Assembly (NCBI RefSeq): GCF_011045035.1
Contig: NZ_JAALAA010000005.1
Location: forward strand, 124,001 to 188,000
Length of the DNA: 64,000 nucleotides
Direction: 5' to 3'
Origin: Nocardioides turkmenicus
Lineage (GTDB): Bacteria > Actinomycetota > Actinomycetes > Propionibacteriales > Nocardioidaceae
Shown one piece after another: positions 48,663-57,923 of this stretch. A model generated the notes under the pieces. It was given only the letters and a program-made list of their open reading frames with translations. It did not search any database and was not told the DNA's origin. Position numbers and translations under genes: made by a program. Position 1 is the first letter of the stretch. Each line of letters begins with the position of its first letter.

Positions 48663-50690
48663 GTGCGATCACCCAGACAGCGCGGCGCGATCGGCGGAGC
48701 CTCGGCTCTCGCCGGCCTGCTCTGCGCCACGCTCCTCGTCACTCCCGCGTCCAGCGCGGCTTCGGCGAGTTCCACGGCCGGCGCCGAAGCCGGCACCGAA
48801 GTCACCACCGCAGCCACCCGCTCGGGCCACGCGCTGCCGTACCAGAACCCCCGACTCTCCACGAAGACCCGCGTCGCCGACCTGCTCGCCCGGATGACCC
48901 TGGCCGAGAAGGTCGGCCAGATGGCCCAGGCCGAGCGCGCCGACGTCGCCGCAGATCCCAGCCAGATCGCCACGCTCGGGCTCGGCTCGGTGCTGTCCGG
49001 CGGCGGCTCGACCCCGGCCGAGAACACTCCCGAGGCCTGGGCCGACACGGTCGACGCCTTCCAGGAGCAGGCGCTCTCGACCCGGCTCGGGATCCCGCTG
49101 CTCTACGGCGTGGACTCGGTCCACGGCCACGGCAACCTCAACGGCGCGACCGTGTTCCCGCACAACATCGGCCTGGGCGCCACCCGCGACCCGGAGCTCG
49201 CCGAGCGGATCGGGCACATCACGGCCGAGGAGACCCGCGCCTCCGGGCCGCAGTGGACGTTCGCCCCGTGCATCTGCGTCGCCCGCGACGACCGGTGGGG
49301 GAGGACGTACGAGTCCTTCGGCGAGGACCCGAAGCTCGCCGCCAGGATGGCGCAGATGATCGAGGGGTTCCAGGGCGACCGCGGCGACCTCGACGACCCC
49401 GACCGCGTGCTGGCGACCGCCAAGCACTTCGCCGGCGACGGGTTCACGACCTTCGGCACCGGAGAGGGCGACTACACGATCGACCAGGGCATCACCCAGG
49501 CCTCGCGCTCGGAGTTCGGGAAGCTGGCGCTCTCGCCGTACGTCACCGCGATCAAGAAGCACGACGTCGGGTCGGTGATGCCGTCCTTCTCCAGCGTCGA
49601 CTGGACCGAGGACGGCCTCGGCAACCCCCTCAAGATGCACGCCCACGAGGAGCTCGTCACCGGCTGGCTGAAGGAGAAGCAAGGCTTCGACGGCCTGGTG
49701 ATCTCCGACTGGCGGGCGATCCACCAGATCCCGGGGACGTACGCCGAGCAGGTGGCCATCTCGGTCAACGCCGGTGTCGACATGTTCATGGAGCCGTTCT
49801 CCGGCGACACGGTCGGCTACCCGCAGTTCATCGAGACGCTGATCGCAGCGGTCGAGAGCGGCGCCGTCCCGATGGCCCGCATCGACGACGCGGTCTCCCG
49901 GATCCTGACCGCGAAGTTCGACCTCGGCCTCTTCGAGAAGCCGTTCACCGACCGGCGCAACATCGACGAGATCGGCAGCGCCGCCCACCGTCGGGTCGCC
50001 CGAGAGGCGGTGGCGAAGTCGCAGGTCCTGCTGAAGAACGGCCGACACACGCTCCCGCTCGACGGCGGCGACGACGTCTACGTCGCCGGCAGCAAGGCCG
50101 ACAGCATCGGCGACCAGGCAGGCGGCTGGACGATCACCTGGCAGGGCAACTCGACCCACCAGATCCCCGGCGACACGATCCTCGACGGGATCGAGTCCGC
50201 CGCCCGTGGCGAGGTGACCCACTCGCCCGACGCCTCCGCGCCGGTTCCCGCCGGGGCTCACGGTGTCGTGGTCGTCGGCGAGCACCCGTACGCCGAGGGC
50301 TTCGGTGACGTCGGCGGCCCGCGCTGGGGCTACGACCCGGGCGAGGGCGGCGTGCTCCGACCGGCGCTGACGATGCACCTCAGCGACGCCGACACCGCCG
50401 CGATCCAGACCGTCTGCGCGGCCGCGGCGACCTGCACGGTCCTGGTCGTCTCCGGGCGCCCGATGATCATCCCGCCCGAGCTCCTCAGGCAGATCGACGC
50501 GCTGGTCGCCTCCTGGCTGCCGGGCACCGAGGGCAAGGGGGTTGCCGACGTGCTCTTCGGCAAGCGTGCGTTCACCGGGAAGCTCCCGGTGACCTGGCCC
50601 CGCTCGGTCGACCAGGAGCCGATCAACATCGGCGATTCGGACTACGACCCGCTGTTTGCGTACGGACACGGTCTGAAGACCCGCCGCTAG
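48663..50690 (+). CDS. Secreted glycoside hydrolase family 3 beta-glucosidase
   Basis: A 675-aa GH3 enzyme with a signal peptide (VRSPRQRGAIGG, then a hydrophobic stretch ending near ASSAASA). The catalytic barrel has KVGQMAQAER, LYGVDSVHGH, ATAKHFAGDG and the nucleophile segment FDGLVISDWRAI (Asp about residue 348). The C-terminal GH3_C domain includes AVAKSQVLLKNG, WTITWQGNS and LVVSGRPMIIPP, and ends in a short FAYGHGL segment. It resembles BglX/exo-glucanase enzymes and should cleave beta-linked glucans or cello-oligomers outside the cell. GTG start with aggagg 7 nt upstream. Its promoter carries a CebR-type box. Confidence 0.94.
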   Translation: MRSPRQRGAIGGASALAGLLCATLLVTPASSAASASSTAGAEAGTEVTTAATRSGHALPYQNPRLSTKTRVADLLARMTLAEKVGQMAQAERADVAADPSQIATLGLGSVLSGGGSTPAENTPEAWADTVDAFQEQALSTRLGIPLLYGVDSVHGHGNLNGATVFPHNIGLGATRDPELAERIGHITAEETRASGPQWTFAPCICVARDDRWGRTYESFGEDPKLAARMAQMIEGFQGDRGDLDDPDRVLATAKHFAGDGFTTFGTGEGDYTIDQGITQASRSEFGKLALSPYVTAIKKHDVGSVMPSFSSVDWTEDGLGNPLKMHAHEELVTGWLKEKQGFDGLVISDWRAIHQIPGTYAEQVAISVNAGVDMFMEPFSGDTVGYPQFIETLIAAVESGAVPMARIDDAVSRILTAKFDLGLFEKPFTDRRNIDEIGSAAHRRVAREAVAKSQVLLKNGRHTLPLDGGDDVYVAGSKADSIGDQAGGWTITWQGNSTHQIPGDTILDGIESAARGEVTHSPDASAPVPAGAHGVVVVGEHPYAEGFGDVGGPRWGYDPGEGGVLRPALTMHLSDADTAAIQTVCAAAATCTVLVVSGRPMIIPPELLRQIDALVASWLPGTEGKGVADVLFGKRAFTGKLPVTWPRSVDQEPINIGDSDYDPLFAYGHGLKTRR

Positions 50691-50769
50691 ATGAGACGGC
50701 CCGGTCCGAGTTCGGCGAATCTTCGATTCGCGACACTTGGATCGGGCCGTTTCGGTGCATGATCTGTCC

Positions 50770-52482
50770 ATGCAGACGCTTCGCGTAGACGTATCGGGAC
50801 GTGCGCTCAGCTTCCCGCCCGACAAGATCGTCAGGATCGGACGTTCGATCGATGCCGACGTGGTGCTCTCGTCCTCCTCGGTCTCGCGTGCTCATGCCGA
50901 GCTCCGCCCGGACCCCTCCGGGTGGAAGCTGGTCGACGTGGGCTCCGCCGGCGGGACGTACGTCGCCGGCAGCCGCGTCACCGAGGTGCCGTTGACCGGG
51001 GCGACCGAGATCCAGCTGGGCCCGGCCGGGCCGGGCTCGACGATCACCGTGACGCTCGACGACGCGCCGGTCGCGGCCGGTGCTCCGCGTGCCCAGGCAC
51101 CGGCTCCTCCGCCTCCACCGGCGGGTCTCGCCGGTCCGGGAGCGCCCGCGGCCCCGCCCGCTGGGGTGCCCGCAGTGGGCCCTGGGGTTCCCGGCCACCA
51201 GCCGCCCGCGCCCCCGGCTCAGTCGGCGGACGACGGGATCTCCGAGATGACGATCGCGCCCGGGATGGCGCGGCCCGCTGCGCCCGGCCAGGCGCCGACG
51301 CCACCGACCGGCCCCGACCTGCTGCTGGTGGCCGAGGGCAAGGAGCACCGCTTCCGCCACCCGGTCACGGTGACCATCGGCCGTGCGGCCGACAACTCGG
51401 TCGTGCTGGAGGACCAGGGCGTCTCGCGCCAGCACGCCCGGCTGGTCGCCAAGCCCGGTGGCTGGACGTTCGAGAACGCCTCCCAGACCGGCTCCTTCCT
51501 CAAGGGGAAGCCGCTGGCGCGCGAGGACATCGACGAGGAGACCGAGATCCGCCTCGGCCACCCGGTCGCCGGCGAGATCCTCAAGGTGATCCCGATCTAC
51601 GCTGCCGAGGTCGAGGTCGCCCGCGCCGCCGCCAAGCGCCGTAACAAGCTCCTGCTGTGGGGTGGGATCGGGGCAGCGGCCGCCGTCGTGGTCATCGGAC
51701 TCGTCATCGCGATGTTCGTCGTACCCGGTGGCGACTCGGCCGCCCAGGACACCGGCCTGACCAAGGAGGAGCTCAACAGCGCGCAGCGGGCGGCCGTCTG
51801 GATCACCTACGCGCCGACCCAGGACACCATCGCCATGGGCTCCGGTTCGATCGTCACCTCCGACGGCAAGATCCTCACCAACGCCCACGTCGCCGACCCG
51901 GCGAAGATCCCGGAGTACGCCGCGCGGGGCGAGGTGTCGCCCGAGTTCGTCAACATCCACATGACCGACCCGGCTGAGGGCTACAAGGTCGGCGAGCCCG
52001 ACTACGTCGCCAAGGTCATCGAGTCCGACGGCGAGGTCGACAGCGCGGTCGTGCAGATCGTCGCCGACGCCGAGGGCAACGCGGTGGACCCGTCCTCGCT
52101 GGACCTGCCGACCATCTCGCTCGGTGACTCCGATGCGGTCGACCGTGGTGACTTCATCGCGACGATCGGCTTCCCGATGCTGCCGAAGGAGAGCTTCGCC
52201 GACAAGGAGGGCGTGCTCTTCCAGCCGCCGACGGTCGCCGAGGGCAACGTCGCGACCATCTTGTCGTTCGAGGGGGAGGAGCGGGCCGTCTTCGACGTCA
52301 CCGCCCGGATCTCCAGCGGCAACTCCGGTGGCTCCGCGGTCAACGACGACGGCGAGCTCGTCGGCGTACCGACCTCCATCGGGTGGGACGAGAACAACGT
52401 CGTCACCGGTCAGGTGATCCCGCTGGCCCAGCACTTCCCGATCCTCGAGGCGGCCGGGGTGAAGGTCCCGGCGAGTAGGTAA
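50770..52482 (+). CDS. Membrane protein with two FHA domains and a trypsin-like protease domain
   Basis: A 570-aa protein. FHA domain 1 is at ~25-75 (VRIGRSIDADVVLSSSSVSRAHAEL). A long Pro/Ala-rich linker follows, then FHA domain 2 at ~205-250 (TIGRAADNSVVLEDQGVSRQHARL). One membrane helix follows at ~297-320 (LLLWGGIGAAAAVVVIG), then an extracellular S1C/HtrA-like serine protease. The protease triad is His in ILTNAHVADP, Asp in DGEVDSAVVQI and Ser in SSGNSGGSAV. It could couple Ser/Thr-kinase phosphosignals inside the cell to proteolysis outside. The ATG at 50770 is preferred; the frame is open slightly upstream. Confidence 0.85.
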   Translation: MQTLRVDVSGRALSFPPDKIVRIGRSIDADVVLSSSSVSRAHAELRPDPSGWKLVDVGSAGGTYVAGSRVTEVPLTGATEIQLGPAGPGSTITVTLDDAPVAAGAPRAQAPAPPPPPAGLAGPGAPAAPPAGVPAVGPGVPGHQPPAPPAQSADDGISEMTIAPGMARPAAPGQAPTPPTGPDLLLVAEGKEHRFRHPVTVTIGRAADNSVVLEDQGVSRQHARLVAKPGGWTFENASQTGSFLKGKPLAREDIDEETEIRLGHPVAGEILKVIPIYAAEVEVARAAAKRRNKLLLWGGIGAAAAVVVIGLVIAMFVVPGGDSAAQDTGLTKEELNSAQRAAVWITYAPTQDTIAMGSGSIVTSDGKILTNAHVADPAKIPEYAARGEVSPEFVNIHMTDPAEGYKVGEPDYVAKVIESDGEVDSAVVQIVADAEGNAVDPSSLDLPTISLGDSDAVDRGDFIATIGFPMLPKESFADKEGVLFQPPTVAEGNVATILSFEGEERAVFDVTARISSGNSGGSAVNDDGELVGVPTSIGWDENNVVTGQVIPLAQHFPILEAAGVKVPASR

Positions 52483-52492
52483 CCTGCGTCAC
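52480..52492 (+). promoter_or_regulatory. Candidate leaderless promoter (-10) of the amidohydrolase gene
   Basis: TAACCT at 52480-52485 is seven bases before the ATG at 52493. Its first three bases are the stop codon of the upstream FHA-protease gene. Confidence 0.4.
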
Positions 52493-53566
52493 ATGACTGC
52501 TCTGCGCTTCTCCGGTCCGGTCCTTCCCGATGGAGAGGTGCGGGACCTCTACGTCCTCGACGGCCGCATCACCTACGAGCGGCCGTCGGGGGCGGAGACC
52601 GGCGCCTCCGGCTGGATCGTCCCGGGTCTCGTCGACGCCCACTGCCACATCGGCCTGGGGCCCGACGGGGCGGTCGACGCGGAGACCGCCGAGGCCCAGG
52701 CGATCGCTGACCGCGACGCGGGCGCCCTGCTGATCCGGGACGCGGGCTCCGCCGCCGACACCCGCTGGGTGCAGTCCCGCGACGACCTGCCACGGCTGAT
52801 CCGCGCCGGCCGCCACATCGGACGTACGAAGCGCTACATGCGCAACTACGCCGACGAGGTCGAGCCCGACGGTCTGGCCGAGGCCGTCGAGCGGCAGGCC
52901 CGCTCCGGCGACGGCTGGGTCAAGCTCGTCGGCGACTGGATCGACCGCGCCGAGGGGGACCTGAAGCCGTCCTTTCCTGCCGAGTCGTTCGCCGAGGCGA
53001 TCAAGGTGGCCCACGACAACGACGCCCGGGTGACCGCCCACTGCTTCGGCCACGAGGTCCTCCCGGGCTTGATCGAGGCCGGGATCGACTGCATCGAGCA
53101 CGGCACCGGCCTCACCCCTGACCTCGTCGAGGCGATGGCCGAGCAGGGCACCGCACTCGTCCCGACCGTCGCCCAGCTGGAGATCTTCCCCGGTCTGGCC
53201 GCGGCCGCGGAGCCGAAGTTCCCGACGTACGCCGCCACCATGGACGACCTCTACGCGCGCCGTCGCGAGACGATCATGAGCGCCTACGAGGCGGGCGTCG
53301 CCCTCTACGCCGGGTCCGACGGCGCGGGCGACCAGCTGCACGGCGTACTGCCCAAGGAGGTCCTGGCGATGCACGGTCTCGGCCTCCCCGCCGACGTCGT
53401 GCTCGGGGCCGCCTCCTGGCGCGCGCGGGAGTGGCTCGGCTGGAACCCCGGCCTCGCCGAGGGTGACCCGGCCGACTTCGTCGTCTACGACACCAACCCC
53501 CTCGACGACCTCACCGTCCTCGGCCGTCCGACGGCCGTCGTGCTCCGCGGGAAGATCTACGCGTGA
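52493..53566 (+). CDS. Amidohydrolase family protein
   Basis: Metal-dependent amidohydrolase (357 aa), cytosolic. The metal-binding [14 protein letters not shown] gives the first two histidines; WVKLVGDW carries the probable carboxylated Lys; [11 protein letters not shown] and CIEHGTGL the next histidines; YAGSDGAG the catalytic Asp. The C-terminal beta segment [17 protein letters not shown] completes the imidazolonepropionase/prolidase-like layout. The substrate could be a cyclic amide or a similar compound; nothing nearby decides it. It is followed by 172 bp that hold the rpsP leader. Confidence 0.9.
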   Translation: MTALRFSGPVLPDGEVRDLYVLDGRITYERPSGAETGASGWIVPGLVDAHCHIGLGPDGAVDAETAEAQAIADRDAGALLIRDAGSAADTRWVQSRDDLPRLIRAGRHIGRTKRYMRNYADEVEPDGLAEAVERQARSGDGWVKLVGDWIDRAEGDLKPSFPAESFAEAIKVAHDNDARVTAHCFGHEVLPGLIEAGIDCIEHGTGLTPDLVEAMAEQGTALVPTVAQLEIFPGLAAAAEPKFPTYAATMDDLYARRRETIMSAYEAGVALYAGSDGAGDQLHGVLPKEVLAMHGLGLPADVVLGAASWRAREWLGWNPGLAEGDPADFVVYDTNPLDDLTVLGRPTAVVLRGKIYA

Positions 53567-53598
53567 CCTCCTGAGATTTCGCCGGTTCCGGGGACCTC

Positions 53599-53611
53599 TG
53601 GCAAACTTGTG
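53599..53611 (+). promoter_or_regulatory. Promoter-like motif of rpsP, shared with rplS
   Basis: TGGCAAACTTGTG occurs 127 bp before rpsP; TGGCAGACTTGTG (one difference) occurs at 59202-59214, 176 bp before rplS. CAAACT/CAGACT could be the -10. The match implies common control of two ribosomal protein transcripts with long leaders. Confidence 0.4.
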
Positions 53612-53738
53612 CGCGTGTCCTGTGCGCAGGGACCCTCTCACCCCGCGCGACAGTGCCCGCCGAAGCTGCCTGACGGGTGTCCCCACACCGACACGGGCCT
53701 CTTCACCCATATTCGATTCCGAAGGAATACCACCAACA

Positions 53739-54221
53739 GTGGCTGTCAAGATCCGCTTGAAGCGCCTGGGCAAGATCCGGGTTCCGCAGTACCGCATCGT
53801 CGTCGTCGACTCCCGCAAGAAGCGCGACGGCGCTGTCATCGAGGAGATCGGTCTCTACCGTCCCAAGGAGGAGCCGAGCTTCATCCAGGTCGACTCCGAG
53901 CGCGCCCAGTACTGGCTCGGCGTCGGCGCCCAGCCGACCCCGGCTCTCGAGGCGATCCTCAAGGTGACCGGCGACTGGCAGAAGTTCAAGGGCCTCCCGG
54001 GCGCCGAGGGCACCCTCAAGGTCGCCCCGCCGAAGCCCGACAAGCTCGAGCTCTTCAACAAGGCCCTCGCCGAGGCGCACGCCTCCGCCGGTGCCGAGGC
54101 CGTCACCAAGAAGTCCGCCAAGAAGGACGAGAAGGCCGCCGAGGAGCCCAAGGCTGAGGAGGCTCCGGCCGAGGAGCCCAAGGCCGAGGAGACTCCGGCC
54201 GCCGCTGAGGCCGAGGCCTGA
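53739..54221 (+). CDS. rpsP: 30S ribosomal protein S16
   Basis: Ribosomal protein S16 (160 aa) of the small subunit. [24 protein letters not shown] and [18 protein letters not shown] are the conserved core, residues 1-85. The remaining ~75 residues are an acidic Ala/Glu/Lys-rich tail ([17 protein letters not shown]), an extension known in actinobacteria. The start is the GTG at 53739 with a gaagga-type site before it. It begins the rpsP-KH-rimM-trmD ribosome assembly cluster. Confidence 0.97.
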   Translation: MAVKIRLKRLGKIRVPQYRIVVVDSRKKRDGAVIEEIGLYRPKEEPSFIQVDSERAQYWLGVGAQPTPALEAILKVTGDWQKFKGLPGAEGTLKVAPPKPDKLELFNKALAEAHASAGAEAVTKKSAKKDEKAAEEPKAEEAPAEEPKAEETPAAAEAEA

Positions 54222-54226
54222 GCAGC

Positions 54227-54469
54227 ATGCTCGCCGAAGCTCTCGAGCACCTCGTCCGAGGAGTCGTCGACAACCCGGACGAGGTGAGCGTGCGCGACAA
54301 GCAGCTTCGTCGCGGCTCCGTCCTCGAGGTCCGGGTCCACCCCGACGACCTCGGCAAGGTGATCGGCCGCGGCGGCCGCACCGCCACCGCGTTCCGCACG
54401 GTCATCTCCGCGCTGGCCGGCAAGGGCGGCGCGCGGATCGACTTCGTCGATGTCGACGGCGGTCGCTGA
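54227..54469 (+). CDS. KH domain RNA-binding protein (KhpA/YlqC type)
   Basis: Small (80 aa) RNA-binding protein with a single KH domain: the GxxG loop is in KVIGRGGRTATAFRTVI. It matches the KhpA/YlqC group that sits between rpsP and rimM in Gram-positive bacteria and acts in RNA metabolism. The ATG follows rpsP by 5 bp. It is followed by a strong hairpin with a TTCG loop at 54491. Confidence 0.93.
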   Translation: MLAEALEHLVRGVVDNPDEVSVRDKQLRRGSVLEVRVHPDDLGKVIGRGGRTATAFRTVISALAGKGGARIDFVDVDGGR

Positions 54470-54490
54470 GCACCGGCTGCACCAACTCAC

Positions 54491-54534
54491 AACGGGCGTC
54501 ACTCCTTCGGGAGTGGCGCCCGTTGCTCGTTTTC
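54491..54534 (+). terminator. Rho-independent terminator after the rpsP-KH operon
   Basis: A 15-bp stem AACGGGCGTCACTCC (54491-54505) / 54510-54524 with one G-T pair and a TTCG tetraloop, followed by CGTTTTC. It shows that rimM is transcribed separately. Confidence 0.87.
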
Positions 54535-54550
54535 GGGGGCCGGTTCCCCG

Positions 54551-54621
54551 TGTAACACGTCGTTCGTAGTACTACTCACCCTATCTGAACGACCGGATAG
54601 TGCTACGAACAGCGTGTTACA
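54551..54621. repeat. Long imperfect inverted repeat between the KH gene and rimM
   Basis: TGTAACACGTCGTTCGTAGTAC (22 nt, 54551-54572) pairs with 54600-54621. Of 22 positions 19 are Watson-Crick pairs, two are G-U in RNA and one is a mismatch. The interior holds CTATC/GATAG. It is neither the upstream terminator nor the TAGGCT box of rimM. It may be an operator pair or a structured leader/cruciform; I have no family for it. Confidence 0.6.
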
Positions 54622-54672
54622 GCCGGCCCGGCAGCCAGCACCGAGGAGTTCGGCCCGACGTACGCGACCCTC

Positions 54673-54684
54673 TAGGCTCACCTC
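54673..54684 (+). promoter_or_regulatory. Candidate leaderless promoter (-10) of rimM
   Basis: TAGGCT at 54673-54678 lies six bases before the GTG at 54685. There is no ribosome-binding site, as expected for a leaderless mRNA. Confidence 0.5.
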
Positions 54685-55254
54685 GTGGAGTTGATCGAGG
54701 TGCTGGTCGGACGGATCGGCAAGCCGCACGGGATCCGCGGATTCGTGACCGTCGAGGTGCGGACCGACGAGCCCGACAGGCGGTTCGCCGAGGGGACGGT
54801 GCTGCGGACGCAGCCGCCCAAGGGATCGGCGTACGCCGCGAAGCGGCTGACCGTGGAGGGCGCCCGGTGGCACGGGCAGGTGCTCCAGGTCGCCTTCGAG
54901 GAGATCACCGACCGCAACGAGGCCGAGGCGGCCCGGGGGACGCTGCTCTTCGCCGACGTCCCGGCCGAGGAGTCGCCCGAGGACCCCGACGAGTACTACG
55001 ACCACCAGCTGATCGGTCTGACCGCCTTCGACGAGGAGGGCCGCGAGCTCGGCACGGTGAAGTCGCTGGTCCACGGCGGCGCACAGGATCTGCTGACGAT
55101 CCGCACCCCTGACCGCCGCGACGCGCTGGTGCCGTTCGTGAAGGCGCTGGTGCCGGTCGTCGACCTGACCGAGAAGAAGGTCGTCATCGCCGACCGCCCC
55201 GGGCTCGTCACGCCCTTCCCCGAGAGCACCGAGGACGAGGACGACGCGAAGTGA
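54685..55254 (+). CDS. rimM: Ribosome maturation factor RimM
   Basis: 16S rRNA processing and 30S assembly factor of 189 aa. N-terminal domain [23 protein letters not shown] is diagnostic; the second, PRC-barrel domain has [20 protein letters not shown] and [25 protein letters not shown]. The GTG start is marked by the TAGGCT box. The stop overlaps trmD by 4 bp (GTGA), so the two are translationally coupled, as usual for these partners. Confidence 0.97.
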   Translation: MELIEVLVGRIGKPHGIRGFVTVEVRTDEPDRRFAEGTVLRTQPPKGSAYAAKRLTVEGARWHGQVLQVAFEEITDRNEAEAARGTLLFADVPAEESPEDPDEYYDHQLIGLTAFDEEGRELGTVKSLVHGGAQDLLTIRTPDRRDALVPFVKALVPVVDLTEKKVVIADRPGLVTPFPESTEDEDDAK

Positions 55255-56408
55255 GGCTCGACTACCTCACCATCTTCCCCGACTACCTCGCGCCGCTCCG
55301 GCTGAGCCTGCCGGGCAAGGCGATCGAGTCCGGGCTGCTGGAGATGCACGTCCACGACGTACGCGCCTGGACCCACGACAAGCACCGCACCGTCGACGAC
55401 ACCCCTTATGGCGGTGGCGCCGGGATGGTGATGAAGCCGGAGCCGTTCGGCGAGGCCTTCGACGAGCTGGCGATCGACGGCGCGACGGTCATCGTGACGA
55501 CGCCGAGCGGTGAGCCGTTCACCCAGAGCCTCGCGCGCGAGCTCTCGACAAGGGACCGCCTCGTCTTCCTGCTCGGCCGCTACGAGGGCATCGACCAGCG
55601 CGTGCTCGACCACGCCGCCACCCGCGCCGAGGTCCGCGAGATCTCGCTGGGCGACTACGTACTCAACGGGGGAGAGGTCGCCGCGATGGCGATCACGGAG
55701 GCCGTCGTACGCCTGCTCCCCGGGTTCATGGGCAACGCCGAGTCGCTGGTGGAGGAGTCCCACGAGGACGGCCTGCTCGAGTACCCGGTCTACACCAAGC
55801 CCGCCTCCTGGCGCGGTCTCGAGGTCCCGAAGGTGCTGCTCAGCGGTGATCACAAGCGCATCGCCGAGTGGCGGCACGAGCAGGCGGTGGAGAGAACGTC
55901 CGTACGCCGCCCCGACCTGCTCCACGCCTCCCAGGCGGCCACGGAGTGGGAGATCGTGCCCGCCGTACGCGCCGACGCGCCGGAGCTGCACACGCTGCAG
56001 CTCGCCTGCTGGGTCCAGGAGATGCACGACAACCCGGGCGTCGCGATCCCACCGCTGCACGAGTCGCTCGACGACACGGTGCGCGCGCTGGAGACCCACG
56101 ACGTCTACGTCGTCCGCTCCGGTGGCCGGCTGGTCGGCTCGGTCCGTGCCCGGCTCGATGGCGACGTCTGGGAGATCGGCCGGCTGATGACCGCCCCCGA
56201 TCTGCAGGGACGAGGCCTCGGCCGCCAGCTGCTCGATCACATCCAGGCGGTGGCTCCGGCAGGTGCCACGACCCTCTCGCTGTTCACCGGTGCGAAGAGC
56301 GAGCGCAACCAGAAGATCTACAAGAAGGCCGGGTTCCGGCTGCGCCGCGATCTCGACGCGCCACCGGGCGCCGTCATCCTGACGAAGACCCGCGGTCGTC
56401 GGCGGTAA
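55251..56408 (+). CDS. trmD: tRNA (guanine-N1)-methyltransferase TrmD fused to a GNAT acetyltransferase
   Basis: TrmD forms m1G37 in tRNAs and prevents frameshifting. Residues ~1-235 contain the trefoil-knot motifs [28 protein letters not shown] and [21 protein letters not shown], all intact, and the catalytic region HKRIAEWR. Unlike the usual ~230-270 aa enzyme, the frame continues with no break to residue 385 through a GNAT domain with acetyl-CoA motif [21 protein letters not shown]. The C-terminus is basic. The fusion could acetylate a ribosomal or tRNA-linked target; no substrate is inferable. GlnR-type half-sites overlap its stop codon. Confidence 0.93.
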   Translation: MRLDYLTIFPDYLAPLRLSLPGKAIESGLLEMHVHDVRAWTHDKHRTVDDTPYGGGAGMVMKPEPFGEAFDELAIDGATVIVTTPSGEPFTQSLARELSTRDRLVFLLGRYEGIDQRVLDHAATRAEVREISLGDYVLNGGEVAAMAITEAVVRLLPGFMGNAESLVEESHEDGLLEYPVYTKPASWRGLEVPKVLLSGDHKRIAEWRHEQAVERTSVRRPDLLHASQAATEWEIVPAVRADAPELHTLQLACWVQEMHDNPGVAIPPLHESLDDTVRALETHDVYVVRSGGRLVGSVRARLDGDVWEIGRLMTAPDLQGRGLGRQLLDHIQAVAPAGATTLSLFTGAKSERNQKIYKKAGFRLRRDLDAPPGAVILTKTRGRRR

Positions 56409-56430
56409 CGGTTCGGCAACCGCCAACTCT

Positions 56431-56468
56431 GTTACTTTTCCGTAACACTAGACATCTGTCTCTGAAAC
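56431..56468 (+). promoter_or_regulatory. GlnR-type nitrogen box upstream of amtB
   Basis: GTTAC (56431-56435)-n6-GTAAC (56442-56446), then a degenerate half-site (CATCT, 56453) and GAAAC (56464-56468), all spaced by 11 bp. This is the same arrangement as the box before glnB (43487). A perfect 10-bp palindrome GTGACGTCAC is at 56520-56529, also in the amtB upstream region. Confidence 0.68.
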
Positions 56469-56563
56469 GAAGCGTCGCAACGATGCCGGGCAATACGTGC
56501 GACGAGCGATGTGGCTCGCGTGACGTCACAGCCCCATCCGAGACTCAATCAATGAGGCACTGA

Positions 56564-57823
56564 ATGTCTGTCGAACTTGCGTGGCAACTCTTGTGCGCGG
56601 CCCTGGTCATCTTCATGACCCCCGGCCTCGCCTTCTTCTACGGCGGTCTGGTGAAGGCCAAGTCCGTCGTCTCCATGATGATGCTGAGCTTCGGCTCGAT
56701 CGCCGTCGTCACCATCCTCTACGTCCTCTACGGAGGCACCGGCATCGCCGGTAACGGCACCAGCGGCGGCAGCCAGTTCTTCGGCAACCCGTTCGAGGAC
56801 TTCGGCATGACGAGCCTTGCCTCCGGGGCTGCCGGCGAGGAGACCGCCAACCTCTTCGGCGGTCACGCGTTCCTGGTCGCGTTCTGCATCATCACCGTCG
56901 CGCTGGTCTCCGGTGCGGTCGCCGACCGTGCCCGCTTCTGGCCCTGGATGATCTTCGCCGCGCTGTTCTCCACCTTCGTCGTCTTCCCGACCTTCCGCTG
57001 GATCTGGGGCATCGACGCCGAGGGCAACTTCTACGGCTGGCTCGCCAACAACGTCTACGGTCTCGGCGCTGCGCTCGACTGGGCCGGCGGTACGGTCATC
57101 CACCAGTCCGCCGGTGCTGCAGCCCTCGCGCTGGCGCTCGTGCTCGGTCGCCGCAAGGTCGGCTTCTCCAAGGAGGAGACGGTCGCTCACAACGTACCGC
57201 TGGTGCTGATCGGTGCAGCGATCCTCTGGTTCGGCTGGTTCGGCTTCAACACCGGTGTCTTCGGTGCCGGTGAGGGCCAGACCTCGCTGATCTTCCTCAA
57301 CACGCTCCTCGCCCCGGCCGCCGCCATGATCGGCTGGCTCGTCGTCGAGCAGTTCAAGGACGGCAAGCCGACCGCCGTCGGCGCTGCGTCCGGCATCGTC
57401 ACCGGTCTGGTCGCCATCACCCCGGCCTGTGCGTTCCTCACCCCGGTCTGGGCCCTCGTGCTCGGCCTGGTCGCTGGTGCCATCTGTGCCGTCGCGATCG
57501 AGCTGAAGTTCAAGCTCGGCTTCGACGACACCCTCGACGTGGTCGGCATCCACCTCGTCGCCGGGTTCATCGGCTGCCTCTGGGTCGGTATCTTCGGCTC
57601 GGCCGACCTGGTCGGTCGCGACACGATCCTCGACGGGCTCGGCTTCGCCCAGTTCGGTGCGCAGCTGCTCTCCTCGATCACCGTCATCGCGTTCTCCTTC
57701 GTGATCGCGTACGTCATCGGCTTCGCGATCGAGAAGACCATCGGCTTCCGCGCCACCGAGGAGGACGAGGTCGCGGGCATCGACACCGTGCTCCACGAGC
57801 CGGGCTACTCCGAGCTCGGCTGA
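56564..57823 (+). CDS. amtB: Ammonium transporter AmtB
   Basis: Ammonium transporter of 419 aa with about eleven membrane helices. Diagnostic segments are TPGLAFFYGGLVKAKSVVSMMM, TVIHQSAGAAALALAL (with the first channel histidine), LVLIGAAILWFGWFGFNTG and DVVGIHLVAGFIGCLWVG (second histidine). The first residues form a short membrane-entry helix. It is separated from P-II genes by 12 kb, although P-II controls AmtB; the usual site is in an operon with them. The GlnR-type box upstream implies nitrogen-starvation induction. A TTCG-loop hairpin follows the stop. Confidence 0.97.
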   Translation: MSVELAWQLLCAALVIFMTPGLAFFYGGLVKAKSVVSMMMLSFGSIAVVTILYVLYGGTGIAGNGTSGGSQFFGNPFEDFGMTSLASGAAGEETANLFGGHAFLVAFCIITVALVSGAVADRARFWPWMIFAALFSTFVVFPTFRWIWGIDAEGNFYGWLANNVYGLGAALDWAGGTVIHQSAGAAALALALVLGRRKVGFSKEETVAHNVPLVLIGAAILWFGWFGFNTGVFGAGEGQTSLIFLNTLLAPAAAMIGWLVVEQFKDGKPTAVGAASGIVTGLVAITPACAFLTPVWALVLGLVAGAICAVAIELKFKLGFDDTLDVVGIHLVAGFIGCLWVGIFGSADLVGRDTILDGLGFAQFGAQLLSSITVIAFSFVIAYVIGFAIEKTIGFRATEEDEVAGIDTVLHEPGYSELG

Positions 57824-57839
57824 TCTCCGACGCTGTCTC

Positions 57840-57875
57840 GCGAGGTCCGTCCCGGTTCGCCGGGGCGGGCCTCGC
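57840..57875. terminator. Hairpin between amtB and the convergent fic gene
   Basis: A 16-bp stem GCGAGGTCCGTCCCGG (57840-57855) / 57860-57875, with two G-U pairs and a TTCG tetraloop. It lies between stop codons on opposite strands, so it is probably a bidirectional terminator; no T-tract is present. Confidence 0.65.
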
Positions 57876-57923
57876 TGCGTACGTGCGGGATGTTCACCGA
57901 GGTAACTCGGTCAGCATCCGACA

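Noticed and set aside
56405..56420. GTAAC-n6-GCAAC, a second GlnR-like pair before amtB
   Set aside because: It overlaps the trmD stop and is out of phase (26 bp) with the main box, so it may be chance.
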